Positions 22,857 through 35,326 of a stretch of 64,000 nucleotides of DNA are shown piece after piece. Where the stretch lies: assembly GCA_016800925.1 (NCBI GenBank), contig JABCPU010000076.1, positions 153,233 through 217,232 on the forward strand. The letters run 5' to 3'. Origin of the DNA: Suillus spraguei (taxonomy: Eukaryota > Basidiomycota > Agaricomycetes > Boletales > Suillaceae). Positions within the stretch are counted from its first letter, which is position 1; each line of letters begins with the position of its first letter. The notes beneath the pieces were generated by a model that saw only the letters and a list, made by a program, of their open reading frames with translations, had not been told where the DNA came from and did not search any database. The translations under genes and the position numbers were made by a program.

Positions 22857-23620
22857 GCAACACTTCACAGATGTTGGTTTAGGACATCTCGCCACAAGTA
22901 CGGGCTACTTTTCTCTCACTAGGACTTACTCATACAAATTGTACATAATTCAGTCGACCACTTATCAATGGTTATCGATGATCAGCGTGGGACCGAGTTG
23001 ACCGCCTGTCAACTCACCACCCGGGTATCGTTTACAAGGTTTGACAACGAGCCAGCATGTTTTTGCCAGCAGGCATACTACCAGGAGCGAGCTCTTACAA
23101 TATTAAATGATTGTTCATGCCAGCACAACACAAATTCAAGAAGTATTTCAAATGTTTACGGTGCTGAGCGCCAATATGCAACATTTTCACGCTCCTGCTC
23201 GCATTTCATGCGATCGCAACTGCATCAACATGCTTCCCTACAAGATTGTTTTAGTGATGTTGGACCTTGAATACAAACTGAGCCTCCAGTACTATGATAC
23301 TTCCGCCGAGTCATTAATATTTGAATTTTTGAGGGTGGCTCTTGTTCTTTCGCAGAACGACAAGAATAAGGCGGAGATTATCTTAATGAAAATCATATTT
23401 TATACTCGAGCCCTTCATGCTGCGATCCAGCCATGAAAGTACCTGGATAAAGGAGTTTTGCGGGTATGAGCCTGAGTGAGAACTCCCTAATAGTAATGGA
23501 AGCGCTCCAACTCCAGCTTGATCAGGAACCCTAACCCCATTTTTAGGTTTCCCTCCTTCCTGTGCAAAAACATGGTCATCCAAACAACAGCCATCTAACA
23601 CGACCATGCCATCCACAGCT
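22857..23620. other. Intergenic, no gene recognised
   Basis: Plus-strand frames at 22968-23270 and 23107-23436 have unusual Cys/Gln content but no recognisable motif. The N-terminal exon of the neighbouring RRP46 gene might lie here; I could not identify it. Confidence 0.4.
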
Positions 23621-23626
23621 CTACGA

Positions 23627-24357
23627 TCAATAGCATCTCATGCGAAGAGGGCCTTGATGGCGTCGACGGATCAGCTAGATTCTCCTTCTACCCTTCTTGT
23701 TCAGCTCTTGCTTCAGTCAGTGGTCCTATCACACCCCGTCTAGCTGCTGAGCACCCTGCTCGCGCAACCGTCGAAGTGCATGTCCGTCCGCTCTCATCAG
23801 TGCCAGGAACTGCAGAGAAATCCCGTGGAATGGCGATACGGGAGATCGTAGAACGCTCGTGTCTTCTCGCACAGCATCCTCGCACTCTCATTCAAGTCGT
23901 CGTTCAAGCCCTAACGAACCCAACCCCCGGTTATGCCCTTCTCGCAGCCGAAATAAATGCATGCACACTTGCTCTAATTAATGCTGGTTCAATCGCTATG
24001 CGTGGAGTGGTTTGCGCGGTTTCTGTCGGTAGAGTGAAGAAGGGAAGCGTGGTTTCTGTGGAGGTTGACATAGCTGATGATGCTGTACTTGAGGGAGGTG
24101 GCTGTTTTGCTTTCCTGTTTGGATTTGCACTGTCAGGGCCGATCAAAGGAGGCGCACCACCCTGTGAAGATGTTTGGTCGACTTATAGCGCTCGCCCTGG
24201 GTCATCTTTTGATCAGGCAGAGCTTGTAAAAGCCAGAGAGGTGGCTCGAGAAGCCGCAGTGGAGGTATGGCAATGCATGAAAAATAGCATACGTCATCAA
24301 AATATGGTAGAAGAGACGCAATCACCAGAAGAAGTCGTTGTCAAGATGGAACTATAA
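23627..24357 (+). CDS. RRP46: Exosome subunit Rrp46 (RNase PH-like), N-terminus unresolved
   Basis: The frame reads SISCEEGLDGVDGSARFSF, ALASVSGPITPRLAAEHPAR, VHVRPLSSVPGTAEKS, CLLAQHPRTLIQVVVQAL, LAAEINACTLALINAGSIAM and RGVVCAVSVGRV. These match the RNase PH-like ring subunit Rrp46/EXOSC5 of the RNA exosome (nucleus and cytoplasm). The C-terminus ends EVVVKMEL. The conserved frame is open upstream to about 23600 but contains no ATG. An ATG at 23609 (MPSTALRSI) is one base out of frame. An unrecognised short first exon using the CACAG acceptor at about 23620, or a one-base loss near 23632, would explain this. Confidence 0.75.
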
Positions 24358-25904
24358 GTGCCGTCGAACGAAGGGCTGTACATAGAAATAGTGCGTATCT
24401 CCTGCTGTATTCATTCCGTTGCTGTTCAAGAAGCCAGCTCTTCTCTACCAGACTTCATATCAAATTGCTGGCGTTGACTCGAAAAGTTGCATTCATTGCA
24501 TCCTGTCAATTTTGCACTGCACACCTGCTCCTGTGTTTGTGACATCTTTAGTCGGCGGCGTTTGTTGCAGAGGGAAAATATTAACGCCGTTTTTGTAAGG
24601 TATGCTAAGCGTTTCACGGAGATCAGGGGCATGTCCATTCAGATGGTCCGCCGATGATGGTAGGCATCCTCTACAGCGGCATCTCGACCCTCGTCTGCCT
24701 AGCGGTGCAGCCACGCCCTCCGGTCCTCCCGATGAATTGGCTATTGGTAGCCCTATTCGAATGAACCTGGAAGTTCATCAATCATTTCGTCACACGAAGC
24801 GATGTTCGTACGACTTTTGTCACGTGCTATTTACAATGAGCCCCACCACCTCCAAAAACATGGCACATCAAGCTTACCTTCTAGACACTAGTGGTAAGCG
24901 TTTAGATAATGCGGCACTTTCTTAGTACCCTATCTCCCTCACAGGTCTGTATTTGAGATTGTCACGTCACAAGATCGGATATTTTTGCAATTAATGTCGC
25001 ATTCAATGGTCCGGACAGGCTGAGGCGTTCAGGATCTCCAGCACATGAGCATCACAGATACCTTCAACTTTATTTCATGGTTTCGCTTCTGAAGTGAGGA
25101 TAGGTGTATGATGGAGAGACATAGTGGTTGGTCCCGTACCTCCACTAGATAGGTAACCATACACTTTTTGAAGCTCTTCCCATGAAGTATTTCCCTCAAG
25201 TTCGTGCAGACCATCTGTAGGGCAGCTCGGATCATCACGTGAACAACGTCACGGTGCAGGGACAACCACATATTCAGCCCACCAGTCAAATCCAGATGGA
25301 TCAACAGTAACTTCGACCTATCCAGAAACGCCGCATGGTTTACTTATGAACTTTAAATATTTGAGTTGCGCACGCCCACGCTATCGTTTATCTGCGGAAG
25401 ATTTATGATTCATGAACACATCGATCGATGCACATGTTTTATATGATACACCGGTATTCATTTAAGTTCCCTATAGGCTCGCCACAGGTCGCTACCCAAG
25501 TCAGAACCTAAAGTCAGATATGGATCCGAGCCACGTAACTTGGACGTCAGATGCCTCGACATGTATACCTATGATCATGCCCCTGATGTTTGTAAAGCTG
25601 TGGAAGGGTTGGGCAACGTGCTGATGTGACGCTGAACAACGCTTCAGCAAGGGCTGCGATAACAATATGAAAACGTAACCTGTGCACACCATTCACCAAA
25701 TATTGGGACATACAACGGGCATGATGCATCTTAAAAGTGACTACGAAAAAATAACTACAGGAACCCGAGCTTAGCGGTGGGTACAATACCAACAGTAAAG
25801 AAATATAGCCTCGTCATCTCCGGTTCATGCAGTGCTAGACTATAGTATCTAGTGGACAAAGTTCGTAAGGGCGAGCATGCTCAGAACTCTAGTTCATTAA
25901 TGAG
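24358..25904. other. Intergenic, no gene recognised
   Basis: Several short frames exist on both strands (for example 24602-24925 plus and 25029-25304 minus). None shows a motif, consistent splice sites or family resemblance. Confidence 0.5.
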
Positions 25905-27330
25905 AGATGAAGTTTTCTCATAGTGGGGCGTTGTTGGGGAGCCAACCAGCATTGCTCGATAACACTCCATTGAGTCCCATCAACACAGGAGCTGTCGGGC
26001 GCAATGGCTTGACACCTGTAGATATTGCAAAGAAGACTTGTGTGTCACGCTGGAGGTAATGATATGGGACCTTGCCAGAAAGGACCTAGGGCGAGGCTTA
26101 GGATATGTTTATTGAGACGTAAAGGTACGCACCTGAAGCATGATACATCCACACGAATATACGTCGCCTTGAATACTAGGAAAGCCCACGAAATTGCTTG
26201 ATTCATCAGGAACTTGGAAAAGCTCTGGCCCGATCCATCTCACCGCCCCTCCAATGGAAGAAGAGAAATAAGACTCGCTAGAAAATTCCAGTAGTAGGGC
26301 TGCCATCCCGAAGTCAGCCACACGTATTCGTCCGAGATCGTCGAGGAAAATATTGGACTAAAACAAGGAATTAGTGTCACCCAATAGGACCGACTAGTCC
26401 ATACCCCAGAAAGACTTCCGTGGATAACGTCATGGTCATGCACTGTCACAAGAGCTTAAATTGGCGCAAGCAATGGAGGAAAAGTCAATACGTACGATAA
26501 AGAACTGCGGAAATGACTTCTAAGAGCTGTATAATCCGGTGAAATGGGTCAGCAATTGTGACAAGTGGGATGGCCGCTTACCATTGCTTTTCGGGTCGAG
26601 GCAGAGAGTTGTGTATGGTTTTGCTCCAAGTAACTTGTCAGAGTGCCATTTTCCATCCACGGGCATACCAAGGCTGGCAACGGACCAAATCCAAGTGTCA
26701 GCCCGAAAATTGGTAAAACGTTATCGTGATCCAACCGCAGCCATCCTTCAATTGCTGTAGTGAGTCTCTGCATTTCATTTCACATTGAGTACACCAACAG
26801 GAAGTCCAACTTAGAAGGACTCGCCTTGCTCTTTCCTTCCCTGTCCAAATCATTTCCATGTATCCTAATAGATTTAACTGCTACCTGCAGTTTGTCAGTT
26901 GATATAATCTAAAACGCCAGTGAAATATAGATACCTCAATGGCCCCAGAATCCTTCCTCCAGCTGCACTTCCACACATCACAATACCCACCGTATGCTGT
27001 AGGATAGGATCCCTTTCCTTCTATTTGTCCCGTAAGAATAACACTGAAAACAGGACAGTACTACATCAGTGTTGAAACGAGTAGGATTTGAACGAACATA
27101 TATACCTTCTTGTTTGACGATTTGCGGAATATGCCTAATTGGAATGCAATGTGCATCAGAAAAGTTATACCAATAACTAAGTGCGTGCCGCCAAGTCGAA
27201 CTTGAGTGTAGAAAAGAAGTGAAACTCGCCTGATTTTGCCACCAGCCCGAGAGAGGTAGCTGTTGGAGGAATCCCACAATGACTCCAGCCCCGAGTCCAA
27301 CCCATGACCGAACTGAAGAATGGTCGCCGC
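25905..27330 (-). pseudogene. TKL-like protein kinase K1, frameshifted
   Basis: Minus-strand pieces in order: an N-terminal frame from about 27330 with a hydrophobic stretch (VGLGAGVIVGFLQQLPLSGW); GSYPTAYGGYCDVWKCSW (glycine loop region); AVKSIRIHG (ATP-binding Lys); LRLDHDNVLPIFGLTLGFGP and LVCPWMENGTLTSYLEQN; MADFGMAALLLEF and VRWIGPELFQVP; GDVYSCGCIMLQ; VLSGKVPYHYLQRDTQVFF and GVKPLRP. After that the frame shifts by -1 and the C-terminal EQCWLAPQQRPTM continues in another frame. It belongs to the same family as the intact kinases at 35.3-41.9 kb. Confidence 0.7.
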
Positions 27331-27785
27331 GCTCAGACATTACAGTAAGGGCAATTCCAGCACTTCGGCAGCAAAGGTTTGAGAATACGAACGTACGTTA
27401 CCGTACTTATATTTGCCAAGGCGCTTCCGAGTTTTCAAATAGTGTGAAACTTGGTAGGGTGTTTCAATTTTCACTTAATTTACTGTGCACTGGCTGTATG
27501 GCGAGCACCTCTGTGGCGTCACAAGCTTCGTTTTGACTCCATCCACACATGCATTTTATGAGAAGTTGGGGCTCGGTGAGAATGGAACGTTTCAACAACT
27601 TCTTCGAAATCTGTTGGTTCAAGGTTGCTGTTTAGGAAGTCACACGGTACACCAAGTTCTCATGCTGTAAATTATCGCCGCGGTCGCCGGCGAAACTAAA
27701 CCAGTCCTGGCCTGGTTCATTGGTGCTTTTACATATAGAACGAGTCGAATGAGTAAAGAATGCTTAGTGTGTACTGAGCGACTAC

Positions 27786-29000
27786 TTATAGCCTCCCAAA
27801 CTTCCGTGCATCGTCTAGCTCTCTTTTAATGAATTCAGCTATGTCCTTGACTGTTACAGATCGTTCTTGCTTCTTACGCCAACAGCGTCTCATGAATTCC
27901 CAATGCCGGTCATCAATAGGAGGTTCGGGAAGTCGTGGAGGTTCCTTGCCCTTGAACTTCTCACTGATGACCATAAAATCCGTCCAAATATTGTAGGGCA
28001 CGCGGCCAGAAAGTACCTTCTGTGGAGTTAACATTATATGCAATTCGATGGCTGGCTGACTTGCCTGCAGCATCACGCAACCCACAGAGTATATCGCTCC
28101 TTGCGCACGCACGGTACGGAGATCCGTCTTCCTGGAGAATCAATAACTCTGGCGCAGCCCATCGTACATTCCCTGGCTTGCAGGAAGTGAAGTATGAATT
28201 TCCCGTGAGCTCCACATCCAAGAAGGAGAGACCGAAATCTGCCAAAAGCGGCTCTCCTTGTCTGTTAATCAGTATGTTCGACTGTAAATGAGCATGTCAA
28301 AATCCAAATGAATATTATGGTTCGCGAGCATACTCCTGTGATGTCACCATGTACGACATCTTTCGAATGAACTACAAGTCTGTACATCAAAAAACGCCAC
28401 GCGCTTGTTGGAGAGTACTTACGATATGAGACTGCTAATACCAGTCCTTGGAGCTTGGAGCACAGAATACGTAAGTCGAACTTGTTTGGTGAATCAGAGG
28501 ATCGAATAGGTACTCACAATGTGGAATCTCAACGCCAAAGAAAGATCCTTGTGCTTCAGTTCCAGGTAAGAATTCAGTGGACCATTATCAACCCATGGAC
28601 AAACTAGGGCTGGAAGAGGACCAAACCCCCATGTAAGTCCAAGGAGTGGCAATATGTGTGCATCTTCCAGGGTAGCCCATATTCTTGCCTCTCGGCACAG
28701 CCGCTAAAATATAATGAGATCGGGATCACAGAGGATGTCGACAGCTTACCCTACACTTTTTCTCTCTATCTTTAACATCACCGTGAATCCTGATTGCTTT
28801 CACAGCAACCTGGAGGTAAGATAAGTGTGGGACTGATGGGTGCGCATAATTCAGACGAACCCTCCTATTCTTCTCAATCCAGATGCATTTCCATACATCG
28901 CTAAATCCGCCGATGCTGTCAGGAAAGGCACCCTTGTCCTTGATCTGCCCACTGAGATCAGGAAGGCCGTCTATTGGGTGAAGGTATCTGATTCGCCATG
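27786..29000 (-). pseudogene. TKL-like protein kinase K2, frameshifted
   Basis: Order on the minus strand: GAFPDSIGGFSDVWKCIW, AVKAIRIHGDVKDRE, REARIWATLEDAHILPLLGL with CPWVDNGPLNSYLELKHKDL, then LADFGLSFLDVELTGNSYF and VRWAAPELL. A frame change follows before AIYSVGCVMLQ, where two bases appear lost compared with the expected SDIYS. Then VLSGRVPYNIWTDF, PIDDRHWEFMRRCWRKKQ, and the end DDARKFGRL (stop at 27786). The catalytic-loop exon near 28330-28400 is not readable. Upstream at 29025-29372 a minus-strand frame starting MHKRWYNDFYC, with a hydrophobic N-terminus, may be its leader exon. Confidence 0.65.
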
Positions 29001-29024
29001 ATTTAAGGTGAAATGCCAGAATCG

Positions 29025-29372
29025 CTAAACCACCAACATTGGTTCATCAGTTTCATGGCTTGTGACTGGCTGTGACGCCGCTAGGTGATGCAAGATATCC
29101 ATCTGAGGTTGATCCTGCAATAAAGGATTCGACAGGCTGCTCCTGATAAAGGAAGTAGAATTACATACTAAAGCAACTGGACCGAACTCAGACGAACGAG
29201 GAGGCTTGGAGGGCAGAAGACGGAGAACTGCTTCCCAAAATAAAGTTGGGGACCAGCCACGAGTTGGGCTAACTAGTGACTCAGCCTTGTGTTCTGACAT
29301 CAGGAAGCAGCGACAGGGCAGAGAGAGAATAAGCGCAATACAGTAGAAGTCGTTATACCATCTTTTATGCAA
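29025..29372 (-). CDS. Possible leader exon of kinase K2, unidentified
   Basis: A 115-aa minus-strand frame with a hydrophobic start (FYCIALILSLPCRCFLM) lies directly upstream of K2, where other kinases of this cluster have short hydrophobic N-termini. No motif is recognised. It may be a 5' exon with K2 or an unrelated frame. Confidence 0.25.
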   Translation of the reverse strand: MHKRWYNDFYCIALILSLPCRCFLMSEHKAESLVSPTRGWSPTLFWEAVLRLLPSKPPRSSEFGPVALVCNSTSFIRSSLSNPLLQDQPQMDILHHLAASQPVTSHETDEPMLVV

Positions 29373-29960
29373 GGAGACAGGCCCTGGATCTGGTAGATCG
29401 CTATGGTCAACACGTTGGCCTGTAACTTTCGGCCTAAGATACCGTGCCAGAGAAACTCAAAGGATAAGATTCAAATGCATTGCACGGGCGCTCACTGTGA
29501 TTACCATTCCAAACAGGATGTCAAGCTATTGTTGGGGCCCTGCAATGAGGTGATCAAAACTGAAGTAATCTGGGTAAGACGAACGACAGCGCTTGTGAGC
29601 AGTCTCAGATAGTGGATGATCGCTATCACAACGATCTATGACGGATGTGCAAGGTGTTGTGCCACTAGCTTCTTCATCAAATTTGGACACTCTAACGACA
29701 TTCAGAAGCTATTCAGAGAAGGCATCGGCCTCGTTGCATCAAATGATAATAACCTGGCACAGCTGACCAATTGAGTAGCCCATTTATACCGAATCAGGAG
29801 GTTGCGGCCATTATGATTATGTGGTGCTTACCATAGAAGAACTTCCTAGGATACAGAACTTAGTTAAAATAAGCAATAGTTCGTGTTGCACTAGAATAAG
29901 AAGTTAAGTCCGTACAGATAGGCATGATGGTAAGCGGGCCTCAAGAGATCAGTCGGGAGA

Positions 29961-31080
29961 TGATGCGTCATGCTGTAAGAGGTAGAGCTGGTCTTTGATG
30001 TATTCATCTACTTGCTGAGAAGATGGTCTGCAGTCCTTGATGGACCAGCAATTCAGAATAAAACTCCAATGACGATCAATGATAACGGACGCAACGGTTT
30101 TGTTCCGAGAGAAATTGCAACCACAATTTGTGCGTCTCGCTTGAATTCCGAGTACGGTGGTTTACCCGTCAATACCTGACAGAGGGGTGAGACTTAGTGT
30201 TGAAGGAACGAATTTGGGCAAACCTGGAACAAAATACACCTAAATGAATATATGTCGCTATTTGATGTCGGGATCATGATTGTGCCATCCTCTTCGGGAA
30301 TCGCACAGTGCCATTCAAGGCAGACGTGAAATAATATATACCCGCGAACTCCACAACTACAACGGACAGACCAAAGTCTGATAGATGAGCCCTCCCATCG
30401 GGTGAGGACATTGGACTGCAGATGTTACTATCATTAATAATGTATTCAGGAAAGCATCCTCTCACCCCAGTAAGGTCGTCGTGAACAACAGAGCACGAGT
30501 GAACTGAGGCAAAAGAACCATTATCAACAATGCTGAAAAACGGAGCAAGATACTTGCGGTATTGAAGACCCGCAGAAACATCACTGAGTTGCGAAGGCAT
30601 GAGTACGCCTCCAGATAGATCATAATCATACAAGACGCACTAGTTGGAAGCGATTGATTATGGACAAATTTTGGCCACGGAATTCCAGATAAACTGAAAG
30701 TGATCCGTTGTCATACCAGGGGAAAATCAGGGCAACGAATTGGCCAAAGCCTGATACAGTGCCGTACAGTGGAACGATGTTGTCGTGACTGAGTCTCGAC
30801 CAAATTTTGAGCTCACGACAAAGCCTCTATTACAACCAATAAGCAATACTGAATTATACGGAGCGCGTTGACGTATCCTGCTTTTCTTCTTTGCATCCTC
30901 TTCATCTAATGCTTGACTCCTGATTGACTTCACAGCCACCTGTATCTTCATCAGACTTGAACATGCTCAAAAACGGGACACGGACTACGACAACGCTACC
31001 ATCCCTGTTCCATGTACATCGCCAGATGTCACTCAGGCCGCTCGAAGGAAGTGACATAAGGGCTCGTACGATTTAGTCGG
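29961..31080 (-). pseudogene. TKL-like protein kinase K3, degenerate
   Basis: Minus-strand pieces: VAVKSIRSQALDEEDAKKKS (Lys of the N-lobe), SQLSDVSAGLQYRK, VVHDDLTGVRG (catalytic loop region), HLSDFGLSVVVVEFAGIYYF (DFG present), VRFPKRMAQS with the APE region damaged, then VLTGKPPYSEFKRDAQIVV and GTKPLRP. After that a -1 shift occurs before IDRHWSFILNCWSIKDCRP; the end is near 29961. A leader frame may lie at 31167-31430. The shift is at the same place as in K1. Confidence 0.6.
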
Positions 31081-31089
31081 CCAGTTAAA

Positions 31090-32297
31090 TCCAGTAATGT
31101 ATTCATTCTGAAGCAAGTCAGCCTTAATACTGTCGTGTCTGGCTGAGGTCTCACCGGTTTGTTGGATCATTTAGATTTGAGTTGGGAATCGACTGCGGAG
31201 AACTGACAGAAGTGTCGCCCGAAATTGGAGTGTCTGAAGCATTTTGGAGAAAAGTTGGAGCTTGTGTGTTCGCTCCACTGCCTCATGGTGCGAATCTGTG
31301 GTGCAAGGTTGCGCTGGCATTCCAGAAAGTAAACTCGCTGCGCCAGACGAGAATCCAGTGTGTAAAACATCATCGACTGAGCCCTGACTTCCGAGTGCGG
31401 CCAAAGTTTTATCAGTTTGCTGTAACAATAATCAGTTTTTCTATAAACCGATATGAAAAGTGTGCATATAATGGTTTTCCTTTATGGATACACATCCAGG
31501 CTGGTGGAAACCTGGCTAAATGAGAAGGCTAGGGTCATCACCTCACTGCAATTGATCTATATTTAACACATACTGCTAGTGATACGAGTTTTCTGGACAT
31601 AGTGGAGCGGTTATTTGTGATCGGCGGCCATAAAAATATTTTCCATAGATCGAGGTGCAGAAACGTGAGTGGTACTGCAAGCAACAAACCCTAACCTGGC
31701 ACCAAGACGTCGCAGCTCGCTGGCTTCGATATGAACTTGCAACTTCTCTCGCCTCCCCTAGGCAGACCATCATCATAAAGACAGTCGTACCTTCTATATT
31801 ATGTGACTTCTCCAAGTCAACCCAAATACGATGATGATTGTTCGCGACGTGAGGATAAGTGTTGACTGGCATGGATACGATATTCACGGACCTATCCACA
31901 TGAATTTCCAAAACATGGGATTGAGACAAACAAGAGGGCGTCGCAACGGTATCCTTATGCATAAGTATATGCAGTGTGCACATATTGAGGCTGCGTGATG
32001 ACAAACTTCATACCAAGCCCCGGCCAGGCTCGACGCTTGCCTGAGCTCAGTGCTGCATGGTCACAGCAGTACAGTTTCCCGCAACGAAGAGTCTTTTCTG
32101 CGTTGCACCGCATAGCAAATTCAGCGTATCAGGTGTGACAATAGTACCAAGTGAGAAGGAATTCCACAAATGAAGCTGGACGGAAATGAATGTGGATGGC
32201 TGAGCGCTCAGGTTATTAATAAATTTTGGTTGCCCTTAGTCTAGGGTTAAGGTTACCAACACCCTACGAATCGATAGATCTTCCCACCTATTCTTTA
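31090..32297. other. Intergenic; unassigned minus-strand frame
   Basis: A 142-aa minus-strand frame at 31576-32004 and frames at 31167-31430 have no recognised family. The region is the shared upstream zone of K3 (leftward) and HAP5 (rightward). Confidence 0.35.
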
Positions 32298-33196
32298 ATG
32301 TCACCCACCACCCCATATGTGCAGTCGGGGGAGCCTCTCAATGATTTCCTTCGTTCATTTTGGCAGCGGCAGGTTGATGCAGCAGAGCAAGAAACACCCG
32401 ATTATAGGCATCCTCCACTCCCTCTTGCTCGCATTAAGAAAGTCATGAAGAGCGATCCAGACGTGAAGGTATGTCGTCTCGTCATAGAACTCAATGCCGA
32501 GTTCCCGCTGACTACGTTCACAGATGATCGCAGCAGACGCGCCTATCTTATTTTGTAAAGCATGTGAAAGTGCGTCCGGCGGTATCTTTTCCGCCACAGA
32601 AACTTAATGTTTACATTCTCTTTCCAACTTCATCACATACGATTTCACACCGCTCACCCACCAAAGTTTTATCTCTGAAATAACTGCTCGCGCATTTATC
32701 ATAGCCGACTCGAATAAACGTCGAACACTGTCCCGTGCTGATATTGCGAAGGCTCTTGCAAAGTCAGACCAATTTGACTTCCTGATAGATATTGTACCGA
32801 GAGAGGAGGGACTTACGGGATTGACTCAGAGTGGTGCAGGGACTGGTGCTGTTTCAGGAGGATCTGGGTCGAGTATGACGAACTTAGTCGCAGGTGTACG
32901 TCTTACCAATACAACTTGTCGTACTTCTCAATGAACTTCCGTCTAGCCAAGTCAAGTTGCTCCTCATCAGGATTCTGAACACCGTGCAGGCGATGAATCT
33001 GGCAATTTGCCCTCAGCAGTAGTGCTGGATCAGGTAAGGATTGTGATGCACTTTTGTAGGGGTAGACTTTATTCTGTCTCCTGAGACCCTGTTTTCTCCC
33101 ACTCCTGAGAACCGCACTGTGTGCATCACATTCTCACCCTTGCTTTCACAGCTACAGTCTTTATTAGCACCATCGAGTGCAATGCACGCACCGTAG
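32298..33196 (+). CDS. HAP5: CCAAT-binding factor subunit C (NF-YC/Hap5), 5 exons
   Basis: Exons 32298-32468, 32524-32573, 32667-32895, 32947-33033 and 33152-33196 join in phase to 193 aa. The histone-fold core is unmistakable: [75 protein letters not shown] and [13 protein letters not shown]. It pairs with NF-YB and binds CCAAT boxes with NF-YA/Hap2 in the nucleus. The tail is short and Gly/Ser-rich, ending [12 protein letters not shown]. Intron 2 uses a weak donor (GTCCGG after 32573). This is required for phase, so it is probably real, but it should be confirmed. No lesions are seen. Confidence 0.9.
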
Positions 33197-34767
33197 CCCA
33201 CTCCCCACATCGTGGATTTAAAATAGGGACGCGCTGAGTTGCGCAGGAAGGTCTCCGTTTTAGCAAGGTCTGCATCACTGTGTCACAGCATATTGCGGTA
33301 GGACATTCGGCATCTGCTGTCGTACCTACACCGATTAGATTGCTACACCGTACTCTGCCCCTAGTAAGTCAATTGGGCCACCTCAGAACCGTAGTCAGCA
33401 ATGGAAATTAAGGTCATTTCTGTATTGTGTCTGTGCCATGTTCATTCAGTACTAACTCGAAGGAGTACCTTGAAGGACAAAGTTGCTGTGACTTGTGACA
33501 CTGCAAGTGTGAGAAAGAACGATGGCTGTAGGCGTCTTCCAACTCAATATGAAGTAACATTTTTCGAGATTCTCGGTCAGCGTCAAGCTTGCAATGGTTC
33601 AAGTATTCCATTCCAGATGAGTCACAATAGTAAAATTTTCTCGCAGGATGATCACGATTCACAGTGCACTATGTATACTCGACCAAATTGGTCAAGTTAA
33701 TTTAGCTCTTTATGTATATTCTGAGGATTGGATTCATTCGATATTGACTGAATGGCTATCATCTGGATCAATCTCCAACTCTTGTGACAGTCTGGGCAAG
33801 TGCATTAAGCGGCCTCACGAGTGGTGAGACTGATCGCCCCGCATACTCTGTATCGTCCGACGTGGGGCAAGTCTCATGAGCGGCGACCCTCATAGCTACA
33901 TAAGATATCAACGACTATGGACTGGCGAGATACAGAACAAAGTGCTAGTCGCGAGCCAAGAGACCTCACCTCAGAAATCTGCATGACATCCGGATGCGCA
34001 CTAATGATGACTCGGACACAGTGATGATCTCATAATTTTGATTGATTTATCACAGTTTTCAATGTTTCTAGTTTCAATTTTAGGCCTGAACACAACCCCT
34101 GAGGGCTTCCTGTTTCAAGACTGCCGCAGTTCTTCGGTATTGTTATGTTTCGAATGTTACATACTGCACGTATACTGCATCACAGGAATCCGCACCACCG
34201 GACAAATTTTTCTGAATGACAACTAATATAAATACTATATCGCTACGGGCAGACGATTAGAAGTCAGGACCCGAACTTGAAGTTTTTTCAGAATCACAGG
34301 AGAAGTACTAGCTACGTAGGTACTAGTGTGAGCACAAAGTAATTACATACCACTAGCTAGTAACTCAGCATGTCGCTTGAATTCTGTTCGCCATTCTTCT
34401 TTGATCATTTAGTTACTCATTCTGCGGTGCGGTGGCTCAGGGAAATGTTAATGAATCGACATAAGGCCGAATAAGAGTGACACCCATTTTCTTGGCTTCC
34501 TTGTCAACGTACTCATGTTTGGCATGAAGTCTTTTATAACCAATCAGTAACCAAAGAAAGTGTGCGGCTATCGGCAAAGTGCTTCTTCTGCAGCAGTATT
34601 AGTGATAACCCTGTGAGTCAAGGCGATGTGATGTCAACTGGGTTAAAAATTATGCTTAAAGTACGTGTATTGTTTCCTGTATGCATCAGGAACTTACCTC
34701 TTCATCACTCTGAGGAACGAGAGCTTCCACGGATAGGCTGTAAATCGCTGATTGGCCCTGAAATTTT
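33197..34767. other. Intergenic, no gene recognised
   Basis: Frames at 33401-33700 (plus) and 33414-33662 (minus) overlap each other and show no motif. Nothing supports a gene. Confidence 0.45.
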
Positions 34768-35118
34768 ATGTATTCAACGTTGCTGCCCGAGCAGCCGGAG
34801 TACTGGGAAAAATACGTACTAGGTACACATTGTATCGTATCTGGCCAGGAGATCCTACTAGGATTTGTTGGAGCCACAGCCGAACAGTCTCTGGGACAAC
34901 TGAGACCAGGGAACCTTGAACTTCATAACGAATGCGGAAGTTCATTGGTTCAAGTCACTATAAGTACATCATATTACATGCAATATCTAGATCTCGATTT
35001 GCTTACCGACGGCTCCGAGTTTGTTGACGAAACTAGAGTCAAGACCATTCAGAATGTGACTGTATACTTTCGAAAGCACTGGCTTCAGAATCTGTGCGCA
35101 ATGGCGGTCCCAAGCTAA
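34768..35118 (+). CDS. Unidentified ORF, 116 aa
   Basis: The frame begins MYSTLLPEQPEYWEKYVLG and ends LQNLCAMAVPS. It is moderately protein-like (ELHNECGSSLVQVTISTSYY, LDLDLLTDGSEFVDETRV) with balanced composition, and may be one exon of a longer gene. I do not recognise it. It lies 200 bp upstream of kinase K4. Confidence 0.3.
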   Translation: MYSTLLPEQPEYWEKYVLGTHCIVSGQEILLGFVGATAEQSLGQLRPGNLELHNECGSSLVQVTISTSYYMQYLDLDLLTDGSEFVDETRVKTIQNVTVYFRKHWLQNLCAMAVPS

Positions 35119-35326
35119 GTTACGTCAATCGGAAAGTCACGTTCCTGTATCGTGGAAAACTTCTGAGCCTCTCTGCTAGTACTATGTCGTAGTTCTACAG
35201 CCAATAGCTGTTAAGCCTTGAACTTCAGTATAAAGAGTAGGAGTCTTGCAAAGCGTAGCAAGCATTCTCATTCTTGTGGTTACTCCAAAGTCTCCAACTG
35301 GCCTATAAATTCCGCCAGTACGACAA

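Noticed and set aside
24602..24925. 107-aa plus-strand ORF after RRP46
   Set aside because: No recognisable domain, Arg/Pro-rich composition, no splice evidence; left as intergenic.
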